Positions 35,996 to 47,722 of a DNA stretch of 64,000 bases are shown here, one piece after another. Position numbers and translations under genes: made by a program. The stretch is from positions 42,411,051-42,475,050 of the forward strand of contig NC_088865.1 in the NCBI RefSeq assembly GCF_032884065.1, in the 5' to 3' direction. This DNA is from Artemia franciscana. Its lineage: Eukaryota; Arthropoda; Branchiopoda; Anostraca; Artemiidae. The notes below the pieces were generated by a model. It did no database searches. It saw only the letters and a program-made list of their open reading frames with translations, and was not told the DNA's origin. The number at the start of each line of letters is the position of its first letter. Within the stretch, counting starts at the first letter, position 1.

Positions 35996-36310
35996 GACTT
36001 AGTAGATTTATTGGGAATGGCACGATCTCACATGACATGCTAGGGGCCCGTGGGGAAATCCCCGCTAGTAACTGAGGAGGGAAAGACACGTGGGTATTAC
36101 GTAATGACGGTTCACGCGTGTGTTTGACGTAATGACGGTGCATACGTGGGCGTTGCGTAAAGACAGGCACACGTGGTATGTAATGACAGCGCACACGCTG
36201 GATACTACGTAACGACGGCACGCACGTGGATATTACGTAATGGTCGTGCGCACGTCAGATGCTATGTAATGGCAGCGCATACATAAGGTTTTACATAATG
36301 ATGATGTACG
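35996..36310. repeat. Subterminal ACGTAATGACG/CACGTG array, left arm
   Basis: After 'acttagtagatttattggga' and the GGGGCCCGTGGGGAAA region come about eight units of roughly 30 bp, each with a variant of 'tacgtaatgacggtgcacac' followed by 'cacgtgg'. TGACGTAA-like and CACGTG cores recur. The complementary array is at 47160-47400. Confidence 0.8.
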
Positions 36311-36311
36311 T

Positions 36312-37690
36312 AGTAGTAGTAATAGTAGACAGATTTAGTAGCAAAAACTTGACAGCTATCGCTGATTTGTGTTTCTTTACAGCATATACAAAATCAAACT
36401 ACACTTGTAGATATAAATCAAACTATAAATATTAACTCTTATATTAACTCTAACCAGGACGAAAGAATTACCATATCGGTTTGTTCTTGCTTTAACGGGA
36501 ACTAACTTATCTTGCTTTATGGTTCTTGATGGTAGAGGTTGATCAGGTAGAATGTCACGGTGCTGAGATTTAGAAAGCAAGTACTTTCCAAAACTCATTA
36601 TCAGAGTTTCGTACCGGTTTTGGAGTGACGGCAGTCCTAGCACTTCCAGAGCCTTTTCGTAGGGGATGTAACGGCGGCCCAAGATGATCGATACCGCTCG
36701 CTTCTGAACCGATTCAAGCTCCTGACAAAGATACACTGTCCTAAGTGCTGAGGGCACCCAAACAGGGCACGCATATTCCAGAATGGGGTGGGCATACGCT
36801 ATGTATGCATACTTAATACTCTCTGTGTTTGCACTGAACCTACGCATACCGTTTAAAGTCTGTAGACTAGCGTTTGCACTTTTAACCACGTTTTCAATAT
36901 GTGCGGCAAAGCTGAAGTCATTGGAGAAAGTAACTCCAAGGATCTTGATACTGTTTGTTAGAAGGAATGGAACATTTGGCTCCATAACATCACTTTTTAG
37001 CCAGTTAAAGCGCACTATCTTTGACTTGTTCACATTAATCTCAAGATTTAGCTCCGCGCACTCTTTTGTGGAAACACTGAAAAAATTTGAACGGAATTGT
37101 GGCGCCAAAACTCCGTTTTGTACTAAATATTTCAGGATAAATGACAGGTCATCCACGAACTTGTAGCGGTCGTTATAGTCAGCTATGAGGAAGTTAATTA
37201 CAGACAAGAATACAATAGCTGCAAGCTTAGTGTCCTGAGTGGCTCCACAGGTGGATGAGGACCATTCGGAATTACTAGCACCTTCGTAGAGAGCAAACAA
37301 ACGATGCATCCTCTGACTGAGAAAGTCCAACACGAGCGTAAGAGTCTTTCTTAGCCCCCATTAGCTTGAGATTAAGGGCAGCTACAATGTGATTGATTAA
37401 ATCAAATGCCTTTCGGAAATCTATGGCACCAAGGTCTACAAAAATGTGACCTTTTTCGACCCACTTGAGGAGACTATCGTACATCCGCACTAGGTACACT
37501 GAGGTATTACAGTCTTTCAGTCCGCCGTATTGTCTCTGGTCGATAGATCCCTTGATTTGATCAAGTAAGACCCTAATGATAAAGGTCTCGGCCACTTTCG
37601 CCAGGCATGGTGTTTGCGAAATAGGTTTAAGTTCGTCACAGCTCTTAGGGTTGGTAACCTTCGGAATTATTCTAACGTAAGCTTTATATA
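36312..37690 (-). pseudogene. CR1/jockey-like LINE RT fragment inside the left arm
   Basis: Two overlapping minus-strand frames (37709-37275 and 37333-36377) encode a reverse transcriptase. RIIPKVTNPKSCDELKPIS and KVAETFIIRVLLDQI are the early motifs; FRKAFDLINH is the motif with the first catalytic Asp. After a deletion and frameshift come TKLAAIVFLSVINFLI and FVDDLS (the Y/F-x-D-D active site), then LNLEINVNKSKIV, ILGVTFSNDFSF, and the thumb and C-terminal region (EYACPVWVPSALRT, ESVQKRAVSIILGRR). The 3' end has a short TAC/TAG tail at 36312-36325. The right arm lacks it, so it inserted after the foldback element formed. It is non-functional, with no endonuclease and a frameshift. Confidence 0.85.
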
Positions 37691-38180
37691 ATACTTTAAA
37701 AGATTTCATTTTCTTTGGGATTTTTTTTAAAAGAGTTTTTTCTTCAGGATTTCATTTTCTTTCAAGGTATTTTTTTTCATTCCAGACGTCTTTCTCAGTG
37801 AACCTTTTTATTTCAACGAATTTTTCTCCAAATTAGGATTTAAAATCGATTCCTCCTCAATGGAACTATGCCTTGGATATCTGGATTATGAAAGTCTTTC
37901 TAACAATTCGACTCATCTAATACATTTTAGATGATAATTTATTGTATGCAAGGGGAATTCCCTTTTCGCACATTCTAGAATTATTAAGCTATTGATTGCA
38001 TATTCCCATGTGGCTGCAATTCTTGACATGCAGAGGAGAAAATCGGTTACTAGAAATTTCTTAAATTCGGTGTGCACCTGCAAGTTATGTAATGCTCTAA
38101 AGAGTGCTATCAGATAATATTGTGGGTTGTTCATATCGTATTTCTTCCCAATAGAATATTTTTTAAGCATTTAACGTTTT
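37690..38180 (-). repeat. Conserved block of the foldback element, left arm
   Basis: The complement aligns with 46640-47160 over its whole length at perhaps 75-80% identity by eye. On the minus strand 38170-37913 has an 85-codon open frame (YYLIALFRALHNLQV, LCMSRIAATWEYAINSL). The right-arm counterpart reads on the plus strand as FMSIIAAIWEHAINSL with one stop. No known protein is recognised. Confidence 0.6.
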
Positions 38181-38770
38181 TTGGTGTTTCCCTGCAAAAA
38201 TATTTGTTTAAAATAGAACCGATCATTTAAACTTAATGAAAATATCCCAATTAGAGTTTTTCTGATTCTTCCTAGCAATTGAGTTCAGTGTGACAGAAAC
38301 TACCAGCCTCTAATGAGACCCTTTTGACACATTTAAAACACTTAAGTCTTTTCAACCTCTTTTTCCCTCAAAAACAAAATTAGAAACTAAGAAATGCCCA
38401 TTATTTTGTTTGAACAGCGTAAACTTGTCATTTCAACTTGTCAAGCTAGACTGCAACATCCAAGACAATTCAAAGCCTATGACAGTCAATGGCTGACACA
38501 AGGCACCCTCTAGTAAGCATTTTCAAATATAAGACATTATTTGGGCATTTTCCTGCAAAATAATTATTTACACTAGAATCGAGCGTTTACAATTAATGTA
38601 AAATCCCCATTAGTGTTTCTTCTGATAGCTCCTGGCAGTTGAGGCCAGCGTGGCACAACTTACCAGCCCCCTGATGACACACTTCTGTCGCAAATTATCA
38701 TACCAAAGAGTTTTTCAACATTTCCCCCTCAAAAAACAAAATTATAAACTGGAAAATGACCTTTGTTTTT
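38180..38770. repeat. Two direct repeats of ~0.3 kb, left arm
   Basis: Unit 1 (about 38180-38440) and unit 2 (about 38525-38770) share 'ttt.cctgcaaaa.aatt', 'ttctgat..ctcctggca', and 'ccctcaaaaaacaaaatta'. The inverted counterparts are at 46080-46660 in the right arm. Confidence 0.65.
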
Positions 38771-41110
38771 ATTTGAACTTGTTGCGTGCTGATTTTTGTT
38801 CGTGAAACTTGTTGCATGTTGTAATTTCTCTTCGTGAAACTTGCATAGTGATGTTTCTCTTCGTGAAACTTATTTTGTTCATGTAATTTGTCACATGCAG
38901 ATTTTGTTTAAGGAACTTGTTGCATTTTGATTTTTTTTCATGGAGCTTGTTGCGTGCTGATTTTTCTTTGTGAAACTTTTTGCATGTTTTTTTTTCGTGA
39001 AACTTGTACATCGACGTTTTTCCTTACGAAACTGATTTTATTTAAGGAACTTGTTACGTATTGATTTTATATTCATGGAACGAGTTGCGTGTTGTTTTTG
39101 TTCCTGAAACTGATAAATTGATTTTCTCTTCATTAAATTGATTTTGCTCATGGACTTTGTTCAATGCTGATTTTTGCTCGTGGAACTTATTTCTTGGTCA
39201 TTTTATTGTTCGTAAAACTTGTTTTATACTGATTTTCTCTTCGTGCAACTTATACAGTGATTTTTGTTCTTGTGAAACTGATTTTGTTCATGGGACTTGT
39301 TGCGTGCTGAGTTTTGTTCGTGGAACTTGTTGTATGCTGATTTTCGTTCTTGAAATATTTTACATATTGCTTTTTCTCTTCGCGAAACTTGTAAATTGAT
39401 TTTTCTCCTCGAGAGACTGATTTTTTTCATAAAACTTGTGGCGTGCTCTTTTTGCTCGTGAAACTTGTTGTATCTAGATTTTTCTCTTCTTGAAACTTCA
39501 ACATTGATATTTTTCTTCGTAAAACAGGTTTTGATAATTGAACTTGTTGCGTGTAGATTTTGTTCTTGGAACTTATTGCGTGCTGATTTTTGTTTTTCAA
39601 ACTTTTGCATGCTGATATTTTTCTTTGTGAAACATTTACATCGATTTTTCTCCCCTTTAAACTGTTTTTGTTCATGGAACTTGTTCTGTGCTGATTTTTG
39701 TTCCTATAACTGGATGAGTGCTGATATTTGTTCGTTCAAATTGTTGCACATGGATATTTCTCTTCGGAAAATTTGTACATTGATTTTTCCCCTCGTGAAA
39801 CTGATTTTGTTCATAGAACTTGTTGAGAGCTTATTTTTTATTCGTAGAGCTTGCTGCGTGCTTGTTTTTTGTTTGTGAAACTTGTTACGTCTTGATTTTT
39901 CTCTTCATGAAACTTGTAAAATGATGTTTCTCCTCGTGAAACTACGTTGTTCAATGATCTTGTTGCGTGCTGATTTTCGTTCGTAGAGCCTATTGCTCGC
40001 TGATTTTATTTTTGTTCGTAGAGCCAGTTGCGTGCTGAGTTTTGTTCGTGAAACTGGTTGCATGTAGATTTTTATCTTCGTTAAACTTGTACATTGAGTT
40101 TTCTCCTAATGAAACTTATTTTTTTCATGGAACTTTTTGTCTGCTGAATTTTTGCTCCTGGAACTTGCTGCGTGCTGATTTTTCTTCGTGAAATTTTGAA
40201 TATCTTGATTTTTCTTTTCGTGATACTTGTACATTGATGTTTATCCTCACAAAACTGATTTTTTTCATAGAAATGTTTTATCAGTTCCTGGAACATAAAG
40301 CGTGCTGATTGTTGTTCGTGGAACTTGTTCCGTATTGATTTTCGTTTGCAAAACTTGTTGCACGTTGATTTTTCTCTTCATGGAACTTGTAATTTTTTTT
40401 CCCCGTGAAACTAATTTCTTTTCATGGAACTTGTTTTGGGTTAAGTTTTCTTGGAACTTGTTGCGTACTGATGTTTGTTTCTGGATGTTGTTACATGTTG
40501 GTGTCTCTCTTTATGAAATTTTTACATTGATATTTCTTCTCGTCAAACTAATTTTGTTCATGAAACTTCTTGCCTGATGATTTTTTGTTTATGGAACTTG
40601 CTGCTTGCTGATTTTTGTTCTTAAAACTTGTTTTTCTCCTCACGAAAGTGATTTTGTCCATAGAAATTGTTGAATGCTGATTTTTTTTGTGAAAATTGTT
40701 GTTTGCTGATTTTCGTTCTTAAAACCTGTTGATTTTTCTCTTCTTGAAGCTTATAAATTGATTTTTCTCCTTGTGAAACTGATTTTGTTCCTGCAACTTA
40801 TTGATGGCTGATATTTGTTTGTGGAACTTTTATTTGTGCTGATATTTGCTCATGAAACTTGTTGCATGTTTACTTCTCTCCTCATAAAAGTGATTTAATT
40901 CATGGAACTTTTCACGTGCCTATTTTGTTTGTGGAACTTATTGCCTGCTTATTTTGTTTACATCACTTGCTGTATGTTGAATTTTCCTTCTTGAAACGTG
41001 TACATTGATTTTCTTATCATGAAACTGATTTTGTTGATGGAAGTTTTTGCATTCTGATTTTTATGTGTAAAACTTGTTGCATTTTTTTCTTAGTGAAACT
41101 TGTACATTCT
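38770..41110. repeat. Satellite array, left arm (2.3 kb)
   Basis: Tandem monomers of about 33-36 bp built on 'gaaacttgttgcgtgctgat' plus 'ttttgttcgtg'. They alternate with variants 'cttgtacattgatttttctc' and 'gaaactgattttgttcatgg', giving a loose higher-order unit of about four monomers. All open frames here (rich in K, N, S or F, L, C) are shadows of the repeat. Confidence 0.9.
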
Positions 41111-41190
41111 ACTCCTAACCTAAATATTGTAGATCAGGTGTTGGTTCTGCCAAGCTTGGTACATTCCCCAGAACCTAAACTAACAAACTA
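41111..41190. other. Central spacer of the foldback element
   Basis: About 80 bases unlike the monomers ('taaatattgtagatcaggtg', 'ctgccaagcttggtacattc') at the point where the satellite changes orientation. It contains a small palindrome, CCAAGCTTGG. It would be the loop of an intrastrand foldback. Confidence 0.8.
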
Positions 41191-44100
41191 AAAGTTCCAT
41201 GAACAAAATCAGTTTCACGAGGAGAAAAAAATGAATGTACAAGTTACACGATGAGAATAACAAACATACAACAATTTCCACTAACAATAAATCAGACAAC
41301 ACCAAGTTTCACGAACAAAAATTCGCATTCAACAAGTTCCATGAGCAAATTTAGTCTTACTAGGAGAAAAATAAATGTACAAGGTTCACGCACGGAGAAA
41401 TGAACATGCAACAAGTTTCACGAACAAGATCAGCTTCCCGAGGACAAAAATCAATGTACAGGTGTGACGAAAAGAAAAATCAACATGCAATAAGTTTCAC
41501 AAACAGAATCAGCATGCAACTAGTTTACGAACAAAAATCAGCACGCAACAAGCTCTATGACAAAATTAGTATCACGGGGAGAGAAAATCAATGCACAAGT
41601 TTCAAGGAGAGAAAAATCAACATGCAACAAGTATCGCGAACAAAAAACAGCGTGCAACGAGTTCCATGAACAAAAATCAGCACCCAATAATTTCCAGGAC
41701 TAAATCAGTTTAACGAGGAGAAAAATCAATTTACAAGCTGAACAAACAAAAATCAGCACGCAGTAATTTCCAGGAACAAAATCAATTTCACGAGGACGAA
41801 ACCAGTGTAAAAGTTCCACGAAGAGAATAATCAACACGCAATAAATTTCAAAAACAAAAATCAACACGCAACAAAATCCAAGAACAAAAATCAGCAAGCA
41901 TCAAGCTCTATGAACAAATCATTATTACAATGAGAGAAAATCAATGTACAAGTGTCAAAAGAAAAATCAACATGCAACAAATGTTGCGAACAAAAATAAG
42001 GACGCAAAAAGTTCCATTAACGAAAATCAGCACGCAATAAGTTACAAGAACAAAGTCAGTTTCACGAGAAGAAAAATCAATGTACAAGTTCAACGAATAA
42101 AAATAAGCACAAAACAAATTCCATCAGCAAAATCAGCTTTACGAGGACAAAAATCAATATAAAGGTTTAATAAAGAGAATCATTAACGTGAAATAAGTTT
42201 CGCGAAATAAAATCAGCACGTAACAAGTTCCAGATTGCAACAAGCTCAATGAAAAAAATCCGTTTCACTAGAAAAAAATCAGTATAGATCATTTACAAAG
42301 AGAAAAATTAACAAATAACAAGTTCTGCGATTAAAATCAGCAAAAAACAAGTTCCACAAACAAAAATCAGCATACATTAAGTTCCAGGAACAAATGAGTT
42401 TGACGAGGAGAAAAATCAATGTACATGTTTCAAGAAGACAAAAATCAACATGGAACAAGTTCTACGAAAAAAATAGCACGTAACAAGTTCCACGAGTAAA
42501 AATAAGCACGCACTAAGTTCCATAAATAGGATTAGTTTCACGAGGAGAAAATCAATGTACAAGTCTTAAGAAGAGAAAAATCAACATACAATAAGTTTCA
42601 CAAACAAAATCAGCGCGCAACAAGTTTCACGAACAAAAACCAGCACGTAACCAGTTCTATGAACCAAATCAGTTTCACGAGGCAAAAAATCAGTGTACTA
42701 ATTTCACGAAGAGAAAAATCAAATGCAGCAAGTTTCGTGAACAAGAATTGGCACGCAACAAGTTCCTCGAAAAACAATCAAGAAGCGACGAGTTCCAAGA
42801 ACAAAATCATTTACATGGTTCTAAAAATCAATGCACAAGTTTCACGAAAAGAAAAATCAACATACACCAAGTTTTTCAAACAAAAATCAATAATAAACAA
42901 GTTCCACGAACAATAATCAGCACGCAACAAGTTCTGTAAACACAATCAGTTATACGCGGAAAAAATCAGCGTACAAGTTTAATGAAGAAGAAAAATCAAC
43001 ATGCAACAAGTTCTGCGAAAAAAAGTTTCAGGAGAAGAAAAATCAATTTACACAATTAGTTTCACGATGAGAAAAATCCATGCATAAGTATAAAGAAGAG
43101 AAAAATCAACATAGACCAAGTTTAAAAAAAGTAAGCATGCAACAAGTTCTACGAACAAAAATTAGCGATCAACAAGTTCCATGAGCAAAATCAGTTTCAC
43201 GAGGAGAAAAAAACAATCAATAAGATTCACAAAGAGAAACATCAACATGCAACATGTTTCATGAACAGAAATCATAAAGCAAAAAGCTCCATGAACAAAA
43301 ATCAGGAAGCAACAAGTTCCATGAATAAGATCGGTTTAACGGGGACAAAAATCAAGGCACAAGTTTTGCGAAGAGGCAAATGAACATACAACAAGTTTTA
43401 CGAACAAAAATCAGAATGCAACAAGTTCTACAAACAAAAAATCAAAATGCAGTAAGTTCTATGAACAAAATCAGTTTCACGGGGAGAAACATCAATGTAT
43501 AAGTTTCACGAAGAGAAAAATCAAGATGTAACAAGTTTTAAGAACAGAAATTAGCACGCAGGAAGTTTCACAAACAAGAAAAAAGCACACAAGAAGTTCC
43601 ATGAACAAAAACAGTTTCACAAGGAGAAAAATTGGATTACAAGTTTCACGGAGAAAAATCATCGTGCAACCAGTTTTGCGAACAAAATCCGCACTTAACA
43701 TGTTCCATGAAAAAACAATCCATATGCAACAATTTCCTTGGATTAAATCAGTTTCAAGAAGAGAAAAATCAATGTACAAGTTATGAAGAAAAAAATCAAC
43801 ATACAATAAGTTTCACAAACAAAATCAGCGCGCAACAAGTTTCACGAACAAAAACCAGCACGTAACCAGTTCTATGAACCAAATCAGTTTCACGAGGCAA
43901 AAAATCAATGTACTAATTTCACGAAGAGAAAAATCAAAAGCAGCAAGTTTCGTGAACAAGAATTGGCACGCAACAAGTTCCTCGAAAAACAATCAAGAAG
44001 CGACGAGTTCCAAGAACAAAATCATTTACATGGTTCTAAAATGTAGCAACTTTCACAAATAAAAATCATCACGCAATAAGTTCCACGAGCAAAATCAAAC

Positions 44101-46070
44101 CGTAGCAAGCTCCAAGAACAAAATCAGTTTCATGAGGAGAAAAATCAATGTACAAAATGCAACAAGTTCTACGAACAAAGATCAGCAAGCAACAAGCCCC
44201 ACGATACAAATCAGCACGCAACAAGTTCCGTGAATAAAATCAGTTTCACGATGAGAAGAATCAATTTACAAGTTTCATGAAGAGGAAAATCAACAAGCAA
44301 CAAGTTTCACGAACAAAATTCAGCACACAACAAGTTCTACAAACAAAAAACCCGCATGCAAAAGTCCCATGAACAAAATCAGTTTCATGATGAGAACAAT
44401 GAATGTACAAGTTTCAAGAAGGGAGAAATCAAGATACCACAAGTTTCATTAATGAAAATCAGCGCGCAACAAGCTCAAGAAACGAAAAATCAGCATGCAA
44501 TGAGTCAAATGAATAAAATCAGTTTCGTGAAGAGAAACATCAATGTACAAGTTTCATGAAAAGAAAAATCAAGATGCAGCAAAGTCCACAAATAAAAATC
44601 AGCACGAAACAAGTCTCATTATTAAAATCAGTTTCACAAGGGGAAAAATTAATGTACAGGATTAACGAAGAGAAAAATGATGATACAACAAGTTTCAAGA
44701 AAAAAGAAAATCACGATCTAAGTTCCACGACCAAAAATTTAGCACGCAACAAGTCTTATGAGCAAAATCAATTTCATAAGGAGAAATATCAAACCACAAG
44801 TTTCACGAACTGAAAAATCAAAATGTAACAAGTTTCACGAACAAAATCAGCACACAACGAGTTCCACGAACAAAAAACAGCAAGCATGAAATTCTATGAA
44901 AAATCAGTTCCACAAGTAGAAAAATCAATTTACAACTTTCAGGAAAAGAAAAATTCAACGTGCAACAGATTTCATGAAAAAATCAACAACACACAGAATA
45001 AAATCAGTTGCAAGAGAAGAAAAATCAATGTACAAGCTTCACAAAGAATAAAATCAACATGAACAACTTTCACAAACAAAAATCGGCATGCAACAAGTTC
45101 CACGAAAAAGTCATCCCATTAACAAGTTCCATAAACAAAATCAGTTTCACGAGGAGAAAATCAGTGTGAAAGGTATACAAAGGGAAATATCAAGGTGCAA
45201 CAGTTATCACGAACAGACATCAGCACGCAACAAGCTTCACGAAAAAATTAACACGCAACGCGTTTCATGAGTAAAACTGTTTTCACGAGGAAGAAATCAG
45301 TGTTTGAGTTTTACGCAGAGAAAAATCAATGTACAATAAGTTTCACGTGCAAAAATAAGTACAATGCAAGTTCTACGAACAAAACCAGCTCGCAACAGTT
45401 TCCATGAAAGAGCCAGTTTCATGAGGAGAAAATTCAATACACATGTTTCACGAAGAGAATAATCAATAGGCAACAAGTTTCACGATCAAAAGAATTGCCA
45501 AGCAATGTTCCATGAACAAAAAATCAATACGCAACAAGCTCTATGAACAAAAATAGTTTCATCTGGAGAAACATCAATTTACAAGTTTTATGAAGATAAC
45601 AATCGATATGCAACAAGTCTCGTGGAAAAAAATCAGCACGCGACAAGTTCTAAGAACAGCAATCCTCACACAGGGAGTTCCATGAACAAAATCGGTTTCA
45701 CATGAGAAAAATCAATGCACAAGTTTCACGAAGAAAAAATGAATATGCAGCAAATTTCATATACAAAAATCAGCATGCAACAAGTTCCACGAACAAAAAT
45801 CGGCATGCAGCAAGTTCCATGAATAAAATCAGTCTTATGAAGAGAAAAAATCAAGATACATCTTTCACGAATAGAAATGATACTTCAACAAGTATCATGA
45901 ACAGAAATCATCACACAACAAGTTCCAGGAACAAAAATCAGCTGGTGATGAGTTCCATGAACAAAATCAGTCTCATGAGGATTAAAATCGAAGTACAAGT
46001 TTTACGAAGAGAAAAAACAATATACAACAAGATTTATGAACAAGAATCAGCACACAACTAGTTCAAATAA
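41191..46070. repeat. Satellite array, right arm (4.9 kb)
   Basis: The same monomers in the opposite orientation ('caacaagttccacgaacaaa', 'aatcagcacg', 'gaggagaaaaatcaatgtac', 'aagtttcacgaagagaaaaa'). It is twice as long as the left array, so the arms have expanded or contracted independently since they became inverted. The many K/N/S/Q-rich open frames are not genes. Confidence 0.9.
42577..44040 (+). repeat. Recent 248-bp duplication inside the satellite
   Basis: Segments 42577-42824 and 43792-44040 are nearly identical base for base, including irregular landmarks such as 'aagaattggcacgcaacaag' and 'caagaagcgacgagttccaa', while neighbouring monomers are much more diverged. The offset is about 1215 bp. 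Confidence 0.85.
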
Positions 46071-46079
46071 AAGTAATGG

Positions 46080-46660
46080 TCAGTTTTTAGTTCATAAATT
46101 TATTATTGAGAGAAAAATCTTGAAAATACCTTAGGTGTGATAATATCTGCCAGAAAGATGTCATCGTGGGCCTATTACATTGTGCCACGCTGGCCTCAAT
46201 CACTAGAAGTCATCAGATAAAACGCTGGTGAGGATTTCTCGTTAAGTTTAAATGATCGATTATAGTGTAAATAAATATTTTTGTAGGAAAATGCCTGAAA
46301 AATGATATACGGGTGATAATGCTTGCTAGAGGGTGCTATGTCTCAGCCGTTGAGTGTCACAGGCTTGAAATTGTCATGGAATATCGCATTCTAGCAATGA
46401 AATGACAATTTTCTACTGTTCAAATAAAGACAAGGGTCATTTTTTACTTTACAAATTTATCTTTTGGGAAAAAAAGATTGAAAAACCCCTAGTTGTGATA
46501 ATATGCACTGAAGAAGAGTGTCATCGGTTGAGGGAAATTGTGCCATGCTGACCATAATTATTGGGAGTCATCAGAACAAATAATAATTAGGATATATTTA
46601 TTAAGTTTATATAATCGTTTATATTTTAACCGAAAATTTTTGCAGGAAAATGCCCGGAAA
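46080..46660. repeat. Two direct repeats of ~0.3 kb, right arm
   Basis: Units near 46080-46310 and 46420-46650, each with 'ggtcattttt..ac/gtt...aaattta', 'gtgataatatgc', 'catcag' and 'tttt.gcaggaaaatgcc'. These are inverted counterparts of 38180-38770. Confidence 0.65.
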
Positions 46661-47160
46661 ACGCCGTCTTTGTCAAAAAGACTCTAGTAGTAAAAATACG
46701 ATATAAGCAGCCTGCAATATTACCTGATAACGATCTCTAAAGCATTACTAAATATGTAAGTGCATGCCAAATTTAAGCCAGTTCTAGTAATCGAATTTCC
46801 CCTCTTCATGTCAATTATTGCTGCCATATGGGAACACGCAATCAATAGCTTAGTCATTCTAGTATGCGCGAATAGGAGATTCTTCTTTCTAACAATAGAT
46901 TATCATGTAAAATCTCTTAACCGAATCAAAATGTTTGAAGGACCTTCATAGTCCAGATGTCCAAGGTAGAATTCCATTGAGTGGCAATTCCTTGTGAATC
47001 CTAACATAGACATAAATCTTGGGCTTATAATTATTTCCTGAGAAAAACGTATTAAAAGAAAAAAAATCCCTGAAAGATAATGAAATCTTGAACCAAAAAA
47101 GCTTTGAAAAAAAGGAATCCTGAAGAAAATAAAATCTTTTAAGGCTTTATGTAACATCCC
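46660..47160 (+). repeat. Conserved block of the foldback element, right arm
   Basis: Complement of 37690-38180. It ends 'ttttaaggctttatgtaaca', where the left arm instead has the LINE junction near 37690. Confidence 0.6.
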
Positions 47161-47465
47161 ACGTATACATCGTCAATACGTAACACCCTACGTGTGCGTT
47201 TCTATTACGTAGTATCTTACGTGTGCACCTGCATTAGGTAGCATCCAAGTGTGCGCCTTCATTACGTAACGTCCAACTTTTGCGCTGGCACTACCTAATA
47301 CCTGACATGTGCGCTGCCACTACGTAACACCTAGGTTTGCATCGTTATTACGTAACACCCACGCGTGTGCCCTCCTCAGTTACAAGCGTGGACTTCTTCA
47401 TGGGCCCCTTAAGTCTAGCGTATCACGCGAGACAGTGTCATTCCCAATTAATCTACTAAGTCACG
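47160..47465. repeat. Subterminal ACGTAAC/CACGTG-type array, right arm
   Basis: About eight units of 'attacgtaacacccacgtgtg' type, then the gggcccc block and 'cccaattaatctactaagt'. Complementary to 35996-36310 and more diverged than that array. Confidence 0.8.
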
Positions 47466-47722
47466 TAAAATTACATCACCCTCAAAAGCTAACAATATCC
47501 TATTATGCAACAACCAAACCCTATTTGGTAACAACCAAAGTAAACAAACCCCCCCTATGACGTAACATGCACCTACGACTAATAGAAAACATTCCCTATT
47601 ATATGACGCAACTTGCATATGCTGGTTGTCATGGAGTGGTAGGATAGGAATGCATTTAAAACTAGAAATGTCATGGAATGGAGGGATAGGGCTGTCATGG
47701 GATCTTAAGGGTGATCACTACT

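Larger units (their letters stand above)
35784..47722. mobile_element. 11.9-kb foldback element with satellite arms
   Basis: Left terminus AGTAGTGACCGCCCTT; right terminus, complemented, AGTAGTGATCACCCTT. Flanks CCCGTC (35778-35783) and CCTGTC (47723-47728) form an imperfect 6-bp target duplication. Homology between the arms continues through the ends (35784-36310 and 47160-47722), the 0.8-kb conserved block (about 37690-38180 and 46640-47160), a direct-repeat zone, and satellite arrays in opposite orientation. An 80-bp spacer lies at the centre. A LINE fragment interrupts the left arm. No transposase, polymerase or integrase is recognised. AG...CT termini and 6-bp duplications are described for Polinton/Maverick elements, so a non-autonomous relative is one hypothesis; IS3EU or Dada types also make 6-7-bp duplications. 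The boundaries are confirmed independently by the interrupted LINE reading through on both sides. Confidence 0.85.

Noticed and set aside
38769-46061. Dozens of K/N/S/Q-rich or F/L/C-rich open frames of 60-137 codons
   Set aside because: They are translations of the ~35-bp satellite in whichever frame lacks stops; the same peptide patterns recur in every array unit and on both strands.
38770-46070. CRISPR-like array
   Set aside because: Monomers are contiguous and diverged, without unique spacers, and the genome is clearly eukaryotic.
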